DNA of 64,000 nucleotides from Pseudomonas kribbensis (GTDB lineage Bacteria; Pseudomonadota; Gammaproteobacteria; Pseudomonadales; Pseudomonadaceae): NCBI RefSeq assembly GCF_003352185.1, contig NZ_CP029608.1, positions 4,878,501 to 4,942,500 of the forward strand, read 5' to 3'. Shown piece by piece: positions 22,739 to 33,436 of this stretch (position 1 is its first letter; each line of letters starts with the position of its first letter). The notes under the pieces were generated by a model. It saw only the letters and a program-made list of their open reading frames with translations, ran no database searches and was not told where the DNA came from. The position numbers and the translations under genes were made by a program.

Positions 22739-23712
22739 AGCAAAGCCTTTTCGAAAGCCGCCACAAGGCCGAATGGGAGCGTTTCACGCTCGCCCTCGAA
22801 CGTCTGGAACGCGGCAAGGACACTTCGCAGGTGGCGGAATTTCCCAAGGCTTATCGTCGACTCTGCCAGCATCTGGCATTGGCGCAGGAACGTGGTTACA
22901 GCAGTTTCCTCGTCGACTCGTTGCAACAGTTGGTACTGCGCGGCCATCAACAGCTTTACCGTCATCGCAGCCAGCTCGGCGCTAACGTGCTTGGCTTCAT
23001 CCTGGCCGGATTTCCACGGCTGGTACGCACCGAATGGCGCTTCGTGCTGGCCGCCGGGCTGCTGTTCTTCGGCAGCCTGATCGGTTTCGGATTGCTGGTG
23101 TACCTGTACCCGGAGCTGGTCTACAACCTGATCCCCGCCGATCAGGTGCGCGAGATGCAGAGCATGTACGACCCCGCCGCCGGCCACCTCGGGCGCTCCG
23201 CCGAACGCGCCGCCAGCGAAGACTGGGTGATGTTCGGCTACTACATCATGCACAACATCGGCATTGCCTTTCAGACCTTCGCCAGCGGTTTGCTGCTGGG
23301 GGTGGGCAGCGCGTTTTTCCTGTTTTACAACGGCTTGATCATCGGCACCGTGGCCGGGCACCTGAGTGAAATCGGCTACGGCCAGACCTTCTGGTCCTTC
23401 GTCATCGGGCACGGTGCATTCGAACTCACGGCCATTGCCCTGGCCGGGGCGGCGGGACTGAAACTGGGTTGGGCGTTGATTGCGCCAGGACGCCTGACAC
23501 GCGGCGAGGCATTGAGACACTCGGCGCGCCAGAGTGTTTTGCTGATCTGCGGCGTGATGCTGTTCCTGTTGATCGCCGCGTTTATCGAGGCCTACTGGTC
23601 GTCACGCACCGGGGTCACGCCGCAGACCAAATACCTGGTCGGCGCCGGGCTCTGGCTCTGCGTAGCAGTCTATCTGTTGTTCGCCGGAAGGACCCGCCAT
23701 GCGCCTGAGTGA
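22735..23712 (+). CDS. Stage II sporulation protein M-like membrane protein (DUF95)
   Basis: A 325-residue protein of the SpoIIM/DUF95 family. The first 95 residues are soluble, with the motif FESRHKAEWERF near the start. Then come about five membrane helices, with the conserved NNIGIAFQTFASGLLLGVGS-type segment around residue 178 and HGAFELTAIALAGAAGL near 225. The name comes from Bacillus and does not imply sporulation. Its ATG overlaps the RDD stop as ATGA, so the pair is translationally coupled. Confidence 0.9.
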   Translation: MKQSLFESRHKAEWERFTLALERLERGKDTSQVAEFPKAYRRLCQHLALAQERGYSSFLVDSLQQLVLRGHQQLYRHRSQLGANVLGFILAGFPRLVRTEWRFVLAAGLLFFGSLIGFGLLVYLYPELVYNLIPADQVREMQSMYDPAAGHLGRSAERAASEDWVMFGYYIMHNIGIAFQTFASGLLLGVGSAFFLFYNGLIIGTVAGHLSEIGYGQTFWSFVIGHGAFELTAIALAGAAGLKLGWALIAPGRLTRGEALRHSARQSVLLICGVMLFLLIAAFIEAYWSSRTGVTPQTKYLVGAGLWLCVAVYLLFAGRTRHAPE

Positions 23713-25243
23713 CGCCACCGTGGTGATCCGCCCGCGCAGTACCTGGGAAGCCATGGACCTGGGCGTGCGCATGAGCCAGCAGCACCGGCGTCTGTTGATG
23801 ACCAGTTGGGCCATCGTCACCCTGCCGCTGTTCGTGGTGCTCAGCCTGTTGCTGTGGGATTCGCCGTCGCTCGCGGTGTTTATCTTCTGGTGGCTGAAAC
23901 CGGCGTACGAACGCTTGCCGCTGTACATCCTGTCCAAAGCCCTGTTCGGTGAAACGCCCACGCTGAAACAGGCATTGCACCAATGGCCAAAACTGCTCAA
24001 ACCGCAATTGCTGGCGAGCCTGACCTGGCGACGCCTGAGCTTCAGTCGCAGCTTCCTGATGCCGGTGGTGCAGCTCGAAGGACTGGGCGGTCTCACACGC
24101 CAGCAGCGTTTGCGGGTACTGCTGCAACGCAATGCCGGTGCCGCACAGTGGCTGACGATCATCGGCGTCCATTTGGAAACGGCGCTGTGGATCGGACTGA
24201 TGGTGTTGTTCTACCTGCTTTTGCCGCAACAGGTTGAAACCGACTGGGACTGGCAAAGCCTGATCTTTGCCGCCGACCACGAGTGGCGCTGGCTCGAGCA
24301 CCTGACCAATGCTTTCTATGCCCTGATACTGGTGATCTGGGAACCGGTCTACGTCGCCTGCGGTTTCAGCCTTTACCTGAACCGACGCACTGTACTCGAA
24401 GCCTGGGACATCGAACTGGTGTTCCGCCGCCTGCGTCAACGCCTGAACAGCAGCGCACTCGGTTTGCTGCTGGTGGTCTGTCTGCTGCTGCCGGGAGTGC
24501 CCTCGGCATGGGCCGCCGATCCTGCCACCGCCCCGGATGCGCCCCGGCTTTTGAATCAGCCACTGACCAGCCAGGCATCCCGCGACAGCATCAAGGCCTT
24601 GCTGGAACAACCGCCGTTCAAGAACAAGGAAACCGTCACCCGTTATCGCTTCGGCGAAGATCCTGCCACCGTCGAAAAGACCAAGGACAGCAAAGCCCCA
24701 CAATGGCTGAAAACCCTGCTGGGCTGGCTCAATGGTCAACACCTCAACGGGCTGGCCAAGGCCATTGAAGTGTTGCTGTGGGCCATGGTGATCGGGGCGC
24801 TCGGATGGTTGATTTGGCGCTACCGCGAGTTTCTGCAAACGTTCGTCAGCCGTCGCCCGCGATTGCCCGAGCGGATAAAACGCCCAGTGCCACAGCAAGC
24901 CTTCGGCCTCGACCTGAGCAAAGAAACCCTGCCCGACGACATCGCCGCCAGCGCCGAACAGCTCTGGCAGACCCAGCCCCGTGCGGCGCTCGGCCTGTTG
25001 TATCGGGCGCTGCTCAGTCACCTGCTGCACGACTTCAACCTGACCCTGAAACCGGCCGATACCGAAAGCGAAGTACTGGCGCGGATCGAACATTTGCAGC
25101 GTCCCGACCTGCTCGCCTACAGCCGTCATCTCACCGGCCACTGGCAGAACATGGCCTATGGGCACCGCGTGCCGGCGGCGCATCTGCAACAGGAATTGTG
25201 CGATGGCTGGCGGTCACTGTTCGGCCATGGAGCTGCCCGTTGA
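23699..25243 (+). CDS. DUF4129 domain membrane protein
   Basis: A 514-residue protein. Hydrophobic helices lie near residues 35-65, 155-180 and 200-225, then a cleavage-like Ala-rich helix near 260, an extracytoplasmic region, another helix about 355-375, and a C-terminal cytoplasmic DUF4129 domain (about 405-505) with AEQLWQTQPRAALGLLYRALL. Its start lies 14 bases inside the SpoIIM-like gene. It is probably the membrane partner of the MoxR/DUF58 pair further along the operon. Confidence 0.87.
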   Translation: MRLSDATVVIRPRSTWEAMDLGVRMSQQHRRLLMTSWAIVTLPLFVVLSLLLWDSPSLAVFIFWWLKPAYERLPLYILSKALFGETPTLKQALHQWPKLLKPQLLASLTWRRLSFSRSFLMPVVQLEGLGGLTRQQRLRVLLQRNAGAAQWLTIIGVHLETALWIGLMVLFYLLLPQQVETDWDWQSLIFAADHEWRWLEHLTNAFYALILVIWEPVYVACGFSLYLNRRTVLEAWDIELVFRRLRQRLNSSALGLLLVVCLLLPGVPSAWAADPATAPDAPRLLNQPLTSQASRDSIKALLEQPPFKNKETVTRYRFGEDPATVEKTKDSKAPQWLKTLLGWLNGQHLNGLAKAIEVLLWAMVIGALGWLIWRYREFLQTFVSRRPRLPERIKRPVPQQAFGLDLSKETLPDDIAASAEQLWQTQPRAALGLLYRALLSHLLHDFNLTLKPADTESEVLARIEHLQRPDLLAYSRHLTGHWQNMAYGHRVPAAHLQQELCDGWRSLFGHGAAR

Positions 25244-26399
25244 ACCGGCGCGCACTCTGGCTGATCGGCGCATTGATTGTTGCCTTGTCGGGTGCGCTGG
25301 GCGTTTATCTGTACCTCAAGGCCACGCCTTACCAGGCCGTTGTCGATCATGGCCCGTCCCCCGCCGCGCAAGCCAATCCTTATCTGGCAGCGGAGATGTT
25401 TCTACGCAGTCACGGGATTACCGTCGGCCATGCCGAGAGCCTCGCCGTGTTGCCCGAAATCGATCCTCGACGACACACACTGCTGCTGTTCAACGACCGT
25501 TCAAAAATGACGCCGCGCCAGGTCGATCAGGTCTTGAACTGGGCCCGGGCCGGCGGGCGGCTGGTATTCGTCGCCGAGGCGCTGTGGGATGAAAAGACCG
25601 GCCAGAGCAATGACCTGCTTCTCGACCGTGTGCAACTGCATCAGTCCCTGAGCAAGGATCTGAAAGACCCGCCGCCGGATGCCGACGACGATCCCTGGCC
25701 CAATCTGACCAAGCTCTATCTGGAAGACGAAGACGCTCCCGCCTACGCCGGGTTCGACACCGCGTTCCACCTCGACGACCCGAAAAACCTCGCCCAGGCC
25801 TGGGCCAACAGCGCCCGCGCCACGCACATGATGCAACTGCCCTATGGCGTCGGCACGATCACCGTGGTCACCGATGCCGACCTGTGGAAAACCCCGGCCA
25901 TCGCCCGACACGACAATGCCTGGCTGCTCTGGTATCTGAGCGCCGACACCGCCGTGACGCTGCTGTACAACACCGAACACGACGGTCTGCTGACCTTGCT
26001 CTGGCGCTATTTCCCGCAGGCCATCGTGGCCCTGTTGGCGCTGATCGGTCTGTGGCTGTGGCATGTCGGCGTGCGTCACGGGCCGGTGCAGGCTCCTGCC
26101 CCGAGCGGTCGTCGTCAGTTGATGGAACATCTGCGCGCCAGTGCCGATTTCATCCTGCGTCACAACGGTCAACAGACCTTGCTGCAAGCCTTGCAGCAGG
26201 ACGTCCTGCGCCGCGCCCGTCATCGTCATCCCGGTTTCGACCAATTGAACGTCGCCGAACAATGGCTGGCCCTGTCACGCCTGACCCGCCAGCCGACCCG
26301 TGCCATCAGCCAGGCCCTGAGCCCGGCACCGAAGCGGCGCCTGTCCAGCGCCGAATTCTGCCGTCAGGTCGCCCACCTGCAAGCCTTGAGGAACTCGCT

Positions 26400-26403
<4 letters not shown>
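25240..26403 (+). CDS. DUF4350 domain membrane protein
   Basis: A 387-residue protein with an N-terminal membrane anchor (residues 2-22), a periplasmic domain beginning NPYLAAEMFLRSHGITV, a second membrane helix around 265-280 (YFPQAIVALLALIGLWLWHVG), and a cytoplasmic helical tail. The start is a TTG at 25240 that overlaps the upstream stop as TTGA, with GGAG just before it. No ATG is available in this frame at a sensible place. DUF4350 domains resemble GATase1-like or glutamine-amidotransferase-like folds and usually occur in these operons. Confidence 0.84.
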
Positions 26404-27397
<994 letters not shown>

Positions 27398-27401
<4 letters not shown>

Positions 27402-28729
27402 AACCCTCGCGTCTGTTGTTGATCTGGCTGGCGATCCTGCTGGCCATCGGCATTGTGCTGGGCGCGTTGCAGGCGCTGGACGTCGAGGTACCATCGAGCC
27501 TGTTGTCGATCAACTGGGGATTGCTGCTGGCGCTTTTTGCGCTGAGCCTGCTGGACGCTTTGCGCCTCAAACGCCTGCCCTCGCCCCGCATGAAACGACA
27601 GATACCCGGCAGCCTGGCCCTCGGTCGCTGGAGCGAGATCCGGCTGGAAATCGAACACGATTTCGACCAACCACTGGCCATTCAGATCTTCGATCACGTA
27701 CCCGATGGTCTGAGTTTCGAAAACCTGCCACTCGACACCGAGCTGCAACCCGGCCAGCGCAGCCTGATCGGCTATCGCCTGCGTCCGCTCAAACGCGGCC
27801 ACTTCACCTTCGACACCTGCGAACTCAACCTGCCAAGCCCCTTCGGCCTGTGGTCCGGCAAACGCCTGCTGAACATCACCGATCACACCCGCGTCTACCC
27901 CGACTTCGCCCGCCTCTACGGCGGTCAGTTGCTGGCGGTGGACAACTGGCTCAGCCAGCTCGGCGTACGCCAGCGCCAACGTCGTGGCCAGGGCATGGAA
28001 TTCCATCAGCTGCGGGAATTCCGCGAAGGCGACAGCCTGCGCCAGATCGACTGGAAAGCCACCGCCCGCCATCGCACACCGATTGCCCGGGAGTACGAGG
28101 ACGAACGGGATCAACAGATCATCTTCATGCTCGATTGCGGGCGGCAGATGCGCAGTCAGGATGGTGAGCTGTCGCATTTCGATCATGCGTTGAATGCGTG
28201 TTTGCTGTTGAGTTATGTGGCGTTGCGGCAGGGGGATGCGGTGGGACTAAGCACCTTCGCCTGCGAACAGCCGCGTTGCGTGGCGCCGGTCAAAGGCACG
28301 AATCAGCTCAGGACTCTCTTAAACACGGTCTACGACCTCGCCAGCAGCCGACATGCCGCTGATTATCAAACTGCGGTCAACCAAGTGCTGGCCCGGCAGA
28401 AACGCCAGGCTCTGGTGGTGCTGCTGACCAATGTGCGCGATGAGGACAGTGAGGAACTGCTGGCCGCTGCCAAGCGCTTGAGTAGCCAGCATCGGGTGCT
28501 CGTGGCGAGCCTTCGAGAGTGTGTTCTCGATGAAACACGCCTTCGACCGGTGGAGACATTGGAGGAAGCATTGACCTATTGCGCGACGGTGGGCTATTTG
28601 AATGCCTGCGCCGACATCCAGGAGCAATTGAACGCTCATGAAATCACGCTATTGCAAACGCGGCCCACGGACCTGGGGATCGCGCTTGCAAAGCACTATC
28701 TGGACTGGAAGAAAACGGGAAATCTTTAG
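27398..28729 (+). CDS. DUF58 (vWA-like) protein, MoxR partner
   Basis: A 443-residue protein with two N-terminal membrane helices (about 2-22 and 33-52), a beta-sandwich region, and the DUF58 signature GMEFHQLREFREGDSLRQIDWKATAR near residues 200-225, followed by a vWA-like domain opening FMLDCGRQMRS. It starts at a GTG overlapping the MoxR stop. It is the last gene of the operon. Its stop codon overlaps the stop of the first convergent Tc-locus gene, with no terminator in between. Confidence 0.92.
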
Positions 28730-29721
28730 AGCCTCGGCATTCGCACCGTCGAACCGTCATAACGATTCAATATAAACATGCGCAAATATAAGCCAGATTT
28801 ATCATTATACCGTGCCTCTCCTTGCGAGTTAGTGTTCATATAACTCGTACCGCCTCTCCACTCAAGGGTAACTTTAGCTCCTGACACCACATTATTCGTA
28901 AATGCCGACTTTGCGCGGATATGGTACGAATACCAGATTTTCCATTCTGGCCACTGTTCGTGTTGCTCTCTCCAGCGCTCTGCCGTTACCAGGTTGTGCC
29001 CTAACGACATTGTCAATGGCAAAGACACTTCCTTCGATTCAATAAACGCCATTTGCAAAGAAAACTCCCCGTTAATGGAGGTACTGGAACAATCCAGCTC
29101 CCATTTCAAACCCTCCTCCCCCAGTATTAGCTCGTTGACCAACGAAGGCCAGACCTTCACACCGAGCTTTTCGGCTGGCTCACCACTCCATAACAGTTTT
29201 ACGGGTTTGTTCAGAAACTGGCTGGAAAGTTTGGGCCGCACGGTCAGCGTGTGTGATGCCCCGTGACAGGGGTAGACCGTACTGCTGTCGAAAGTCGCAG
29301 TGAACTTATCGAATAAAACATCTACTTCTTGCACAAAATTGATTACCGCTCCAGGTATCTCTGGCGAATGTGGCATTCCTTGGTAATCAGGCATCTCGAA
29401 GTGCAATTCAAACGGTCCATTGGATGTTTGGCTGGAAGAAATATGCCAAGTCAAGGAGATAAGTCCCTCCGCCATTTCAACCAATTGTCCAAAGGGAGGA
29501 TCACACACTAGCCCCACCGACTCCGCATTCGGTTCACAAAGCAACTGGAGTGAGGACTCCGGATCACCAATCAAATAGCTGTATTCAAACTCCAGCGTCA
29601 GGTCGACGGACTCTCCCGCCGCCAGCATCAAACGAAACTCCAACCACCTCACTCGCTCACCATTGACGTACGGTCTGAAGTTCTGCAACCAGGTCTGAGA
29701 AGTAACCGATAAACTATTCAT
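28726..29721 (-). CDS. Tc-locus Ig-like protein, short relative of the 1240-aa neighbour
   Basis: A 331-residue protein without signal peptide or membrane segment. Its central and C-terminal parts repeat modules seen in the upstream 1240-residue protein: a segment of type FLNKPVKLLWSGEPAEKLGV...LKWELD and a terminal Big_1-like unit (SGAKVTLEWRGGTSYMNTNSQGEARY). It starts inside the previous gene (ATGAATAG overlap), so translation is coupled. It ends the minus-strand Tc operon. I infer a role as accessory subunit or adhesin of the Tc complex. The gene looks more AT-rich than the core genes around it. Confidence 0.72.
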   Translation of the reverse strand: MNSLSVTSQTWLQNFRPYVNGERVRWLEFRLMLAAGESVDLTLEFEYSYLIGDPESSLQLLCEPNAESVGLVCDPPFGQLVEMAEGLISLTWHISSSQTSNGPFELHFEMPDYQGMPHSPEIPGAVINFVQEVDVLFDKFTATFDSSTVYPCHGASHTLTVRPKLSSQFLNKPVKLLWSGEPAEKLGVKVWPSLVNELILGEEGLKWELDCSSTSINGEFSLQMAFIESKEVSLPLTMSLGHNLVTAERWREQHEQWPEWKIWYSYHIRAKSAFTNNVVSGAKVTLEWRGGTSYMNTNSQGEARYNDKSGLYLRMFILNRYDGSTVRMPRL

Positions 29722-32700
29722 TTGGTATCACCCTGAATTCGAGATGTTCTCCTGCCCAACCCGCAAGCCCACCCACCACGGTCGCTTCGAGCAGCGCACG
29801 GTTCATGTTCGGCAGTCTGAATTCCACCTTCGCCTTTCCCTCACCGTCCGTCGTCGACGGTGGAAGGACGAGGTCCAAAAATGCCCATTTGACTTCGACG
29901 TTCGGCAGTGGCTGGCCATTGCGCGCCGAAACCACCAGGATCTCTGCTGAAACTCTTGCCCCGACAGGACCTGAGGTATTCGGACTGGTGAGCGACGCTA
30001 TTTCCCGTGGTTCCAACAACTCATAGGGGAGCGTAATCGACTGCGAAGACGCCCCCGTCCCCACGGAGCAAATCACAGCTGACGGACCAGGATTTTTCGG
30101 GACGAACCGCACTTTCGCATTCCCGTAATAGTCCGTGACCCTGGTAAAAATCTCGCCGTTCTCTCCTGAGAAATTGACCTCCACACCGACCATCGCCTTC
30201 CCGCTTATCGACGAGAGAACGCTCACGACGCCAACAAACGCCTCTCTCCAATAAAGGATCGGGGCGGCACGATTGGCTGCACTGATCGTCAGAACTTGAT
30301 CCCCCACCCCCACGGACATGTGAATCGGCGGTGACAGACGTGCCAGCCGCTCGGCCCCCAGGCGGAATGTACAGCTGCCGTCCCTGAGATCATCTACAGA
30401 AAACGTGTAACGCAAATTTCCGTGGAATGCTTGCGCCAATCCGAGTGTGTTGGGCGTGGAAAAAACGAACCCCAGCTTACTGGGCCCGTTCCCGCCCATC
30501 CCCAATGTCAACTTGCGTCCAATCAACGCATTACCTGCGGGCGCCGACACTTCCAGGGAGTGCTGGGCCTTGCGGCGCGGGAAGTAGGTTTGTTCTCCGA
30601 CAGGAACGGCGGTCAGTCCGTCCATACTGCCGCGAACCTCAACCCAGGGGTCGCTGGGCAAAGCGGTGGCCGATGTCGAGAGGGATTCTTTGAAGTCATC
30701 AAAAGGACTGACAACTGAACTCGTGACCCTGTGCTCGCCCGGCGCTTTCGGGACATAGGCAAAACCGCTCGCGCCCTCGGCATCGGCCTTGACTTCGGTG
30801 GGTGTGCCTTCGGCCTCCCAAATGACCGACGCGCCCGCAACCGGCTTGCCGGTGAAATGGGAAACCACCCACGCCCAGACCCAGGCCGTGTCCAGCCCGA
30901 TAACCGGATCCACTGCCGGATCGCGCAGCCTGGTCAACCGGAGCTTGTTGTGATCCAGCTTCATGGGTGTGGCGACAGCGACGAAATTCAGCTCAGGCAA
31001 AGACACGGTCACATTGAACAGGCCTGCCACAGCAGCAGTGAAGTCCAGTTCCCATTGCACCCCGCTGGCGTTCAGTCGATGAGGCTGATCCGGCGCCGGA
31101 TTTATCGAAGCGCCCAACTGGTCGAGCGGCGTGCCCGTCAACTTCAACCATATATTCAGCCCCAGCAGCGGACTGAGCGCATAGGGCAGTACGTTGAGCG
31201 AATGAACCGCCCCCAGACACGGATCAAACGGTTGACCGGTCAGTGGTCGAAAAACCTGATCGAGTAACAGACTCAGTTCTTCCTTGAGATCAACGTGCAG
31301 CAAACGTCCGGAAAGCTCCCGCACCGTTTGTTCGCCCTCTAGACGAAATTCGACTTGGAACTGCCTGCTGAGACTGCTGGCTGCCTCAGAGGCAACGGTC
31401 CACTCCACTCCCTCTGCCACCAGAGTCTTTGACGTGCCCGGATCGCTGATGACAAGCCCGATTTCGGGATCCTCACCGCGCCAGTTCAGACTGATGTTTT
31501 TCCCGATCCAGGCGCTACCCGCGTTCGGCAAGACTTTCAAGGTATGTGTCTGTCCACGGCGGCAGAGCACTCCAAGCGTGTTGCGCTGTACTTCAACACC
31601 ATCAAGTAAAAATGTGACCTCGCTCTTCCACGGGCTGGTCGCAATTGCGGAGATGACGAACGTATGTTCAATCGGCATCGCATCCGGGTGCGCCTGGATC
31701 TGTACGACGATTACATGATCGCCGGCACTGGTCGGCTGATACGAAACGCTGGTCCAGCCGCCAGCGCCCGTAGTCGAGTGAACAATGGTTCCGTCCGGCA
31801 ACTTCCACGTTGCCAAGGCTCCCTGCACCGGATCACCGTCGCCGGCCGTCACCCTGTGCACAACCTCGACTTGAACGGTTGCACGTTCCTGCTCATCAAC
31901 GACACATGTCTTGTCCGCCTCAAGCACCCGGCCAATTTCGAGTTCGTTGCGTGCCAGGCGCATGAGTTTGTCCGCAGACGGCAGGAGCAATTTCGAGCAG
32001 GTCAAATTCAATTGGAATCTGCCATCCAGCACATCCCCGTTCTTCAGCCTCCAAAGCAGTTCAAGGCTTGGGGTTATCGGCACTGTTTCATCAATCTGCG
32101 GGCTGACACCGACTTTAAGCTGTTCTTGGGAATCGCCCTTCCATCCGAGCGACATCTCGGTTTGCAGAAGGACTTCCGGCACGATTATCCGCAGATCATA
32201 ATCCGACCCCCGATTCGGCCACCCCGTCTTTAATGCCCAAGGCTCTGGCTTGTCAGCGACAACCGCCATGACCTCGTCCCACGGATCCGTCGCCAGCACC
32301 TTCACTTCGAGGCTCTGCGTGACAACACCCGACGTGTAGTAAAGGCTCGGAACCGAGGCGCCGATGTTGAAGACTCCCGCAGCGTCTGGCCGGTAATCCA
32401 GGTACGCCCAGCCATCGGCACCGGTGGTCACATTGACCTGGATCGAACGCCCGGCGACAGTCCAGGTAACCGGCACCCCCTCAAGCGTCTGCCTTGTGTA
32501 AAACGATGCCACTTGCACGCCCAACCGGACGCTTTGATTGAGAGCAAGTACCGGGAAATACGCCGCAGGCAGGACTTGAAGAAAATCCAGCCGGTGATGC
32601 CACAACGATGCCTGTAACAGAAAGGGAGCGGCGTGGTACTGGCTCCACAACGTCAGCGTCATCGAGTGGGGTGCTGACAGGCTGAGCGCCGGGCAACTCA

Positions 32701-33436
32701 GTGCCCGGTCTTCGTGCAGCGGGTGATCGATCGGCGCATCGGGATAGGCGACAACTGCTCCATCAGGATTGCTGCCGAACTCCAGAGAGTAAGCGGTGCC
32801 CTCCCAGATATTGCCCTCTTCTACCTGAAAACCGAGCGCATGCGTTCCGGTGTTTTCCGCACCGAGGCAGAGCGGCACCAGTGATGCCGGTGGATGGGGT
32901 TGCCCGTCAAGCACGAACTCCTTCAGCTTCAAAGGTCCCAGGTGCAACTCGATAACGACGCCACTCAGATAAACCAACAAATGATAGTCATCAGGCCTGC
33001 TCGTCGGACTGGTCAAACTGAATGTCAGAATATCCCCGGCGCTGAATGTCGAGGGCAAGTCGATGGAGTACTCGACTGGGACAAAGTCCAACGGCTGCCC
33101 TGTGTTGCGCTGGCTACCGGGGGGAATCTGAATGTCCACGGGTGCCATGCCCTCACTGGCAAGGCGTACCAACGCTATGCCCTCATGGCGCGACTCGCAC
33201 AGAAACTTCAGAACGTATCGCGCCTCTTGGCCCGGGGTTATGGGTGCGACGATCTCCTGGCTGATCGATGCCCCATAACCGGCCGCCAGCGTGTTGATAT
33301 CCTCGCCGTTGTACTTCTGTGTGGAGAAAGAGATCCACGGACTGTTTCTCGGATACTTGGTCCAACCGTTCAAGAGAAACTCGAATGAGCCATTAGCCAC
33401 CAGATTCTGGTTGGCGAGAACGCCTTGATTACCCAT
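29714..33436 (-). CDS. Large Tc-locus protein with carbohydrate-binding-like N-terminus and Ig-like modules
   Basis: A 1240-residue protein without signal peptide. Residues about 8-60 (NLVANGSFEFLLNGW...) resemble the jelly-roll start of carbohydrate-binding modules. After that come about five Big_1-like units, each with a PV-GA-V-W / G-A-Y pattern (for example about 310-370, 535-600, 870-930, 1055-1110, 1150-1230), alternating with longer repeats of the type SL-V-P...LIG..L.L.W.G..P..LG. I chose MGNQGVLANQ at 33436, preceded by AAGGAG, over the in-frame ATG at 33484. It overlaps tcA2 by 8 bases. It is probably an exported-by-lysis accessory or receptor-binding subunit of the Tc complex; enzyme motifs are absent. 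Confidence 0.75.
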   Translation of the reverse strand: MGNQGVLANQNLVANGSFEFLLNGWTKYPRNSPWISFSTQKYNGEDINTLAAGYGASISQEIVAPITPGQEARYVLKFLCESRHEGIALVRLASEGMAPVDIQIPPGSQRNTGQPLDFVPVEYSIDLPSTFSAGDILTFSLTSPTSRPDDYHLLVYLSGVVIELHLGPLKLKEFVLDGQPHPPASLVPLCLGAENTGTHALGFQVEEGNIWEGTAYSLEFGSNPDGAVVAYPDAPIDHPLHEDRALSCPALSLSAPHSMTLTLWSQYHAAPFLLQASLWHHRLDFLQVLPAAYFPVLALNQSVRLGVQVASFYTRQTLEGVPVTWTVAGRSIQVNVTTGADGWAYLDYRPDAAGVFNIGASVPSLYYTSGVVTQSLEVKVLATDPWDEVMAVVADKPEPWALKTGWPNRGSDYDLRIIVPEVLLQTEMSLGWKGDSQEQLKVGVSPQIDETVPITPSLELLWRLKNGDVLDGRFQLNLTCSKLLLPSADKLMRLARNELEIGRVLEADKTCVVDEQERATVQVEVVHRVTAGDGDPVQGALATWKLPDGTIVHSTTGAGGWTSVSYQPTSAGDHVIVVQIQAHPDAMPIEHTFVISAIATSPWKSEVTFLLDGVEVQRNTLGVLCRRGQTHTLKVLPNAGSAWIGKNISLNWRGEDPEIGLVISDPGTSKTLVAEGVEWTVASEAASSLSRQFQVEFRLEGEQTVRELSGRLLHVDLKEELSLLLDQVFRPLTGQPFDPCLGAVHSLNVLPYALSPLLGLNIWLKLTGTPLDQLGASINPAPDQPHRLNASGVQWELDFTAAVAGLFNVTVSLPELNFVAVATPMKLDHNKLRLTRLRDPAVDPVIGLDTAWVWAWVVSHFTGKPVAGASVIWEAEGTPTEVKADAEGASGFAYVPKAPGEHRVTSSVVSPFDDFKESLSTSATALPSDPWVEVRGSMDGLTAVPVGEQTYFPRRKAQHSLEVSAPAGNALIGRKLTLGMGGNGPSKLGFVFSTPNTLGLAQAFHGNLRYTFSVDDLRDGSCTFRLGAERLARLSPPIHMSVGVGDQVLTISAANRAAPILYWREAFVGVVSVLSSISGKAMVGVEVNFSGENGEIFTRVTDYYGNAKVRFVPKNPGPSAVICSVGTGASSQSITLPYELLEPREIASLTSPNTSGPVGARVSAEILVVSARNGQPLPNVEVKWAFLDLVLPPSTTDGEGKAKVEFRLPNMNRALLEATVVGGLAGWAGEHLEFRVIPNE

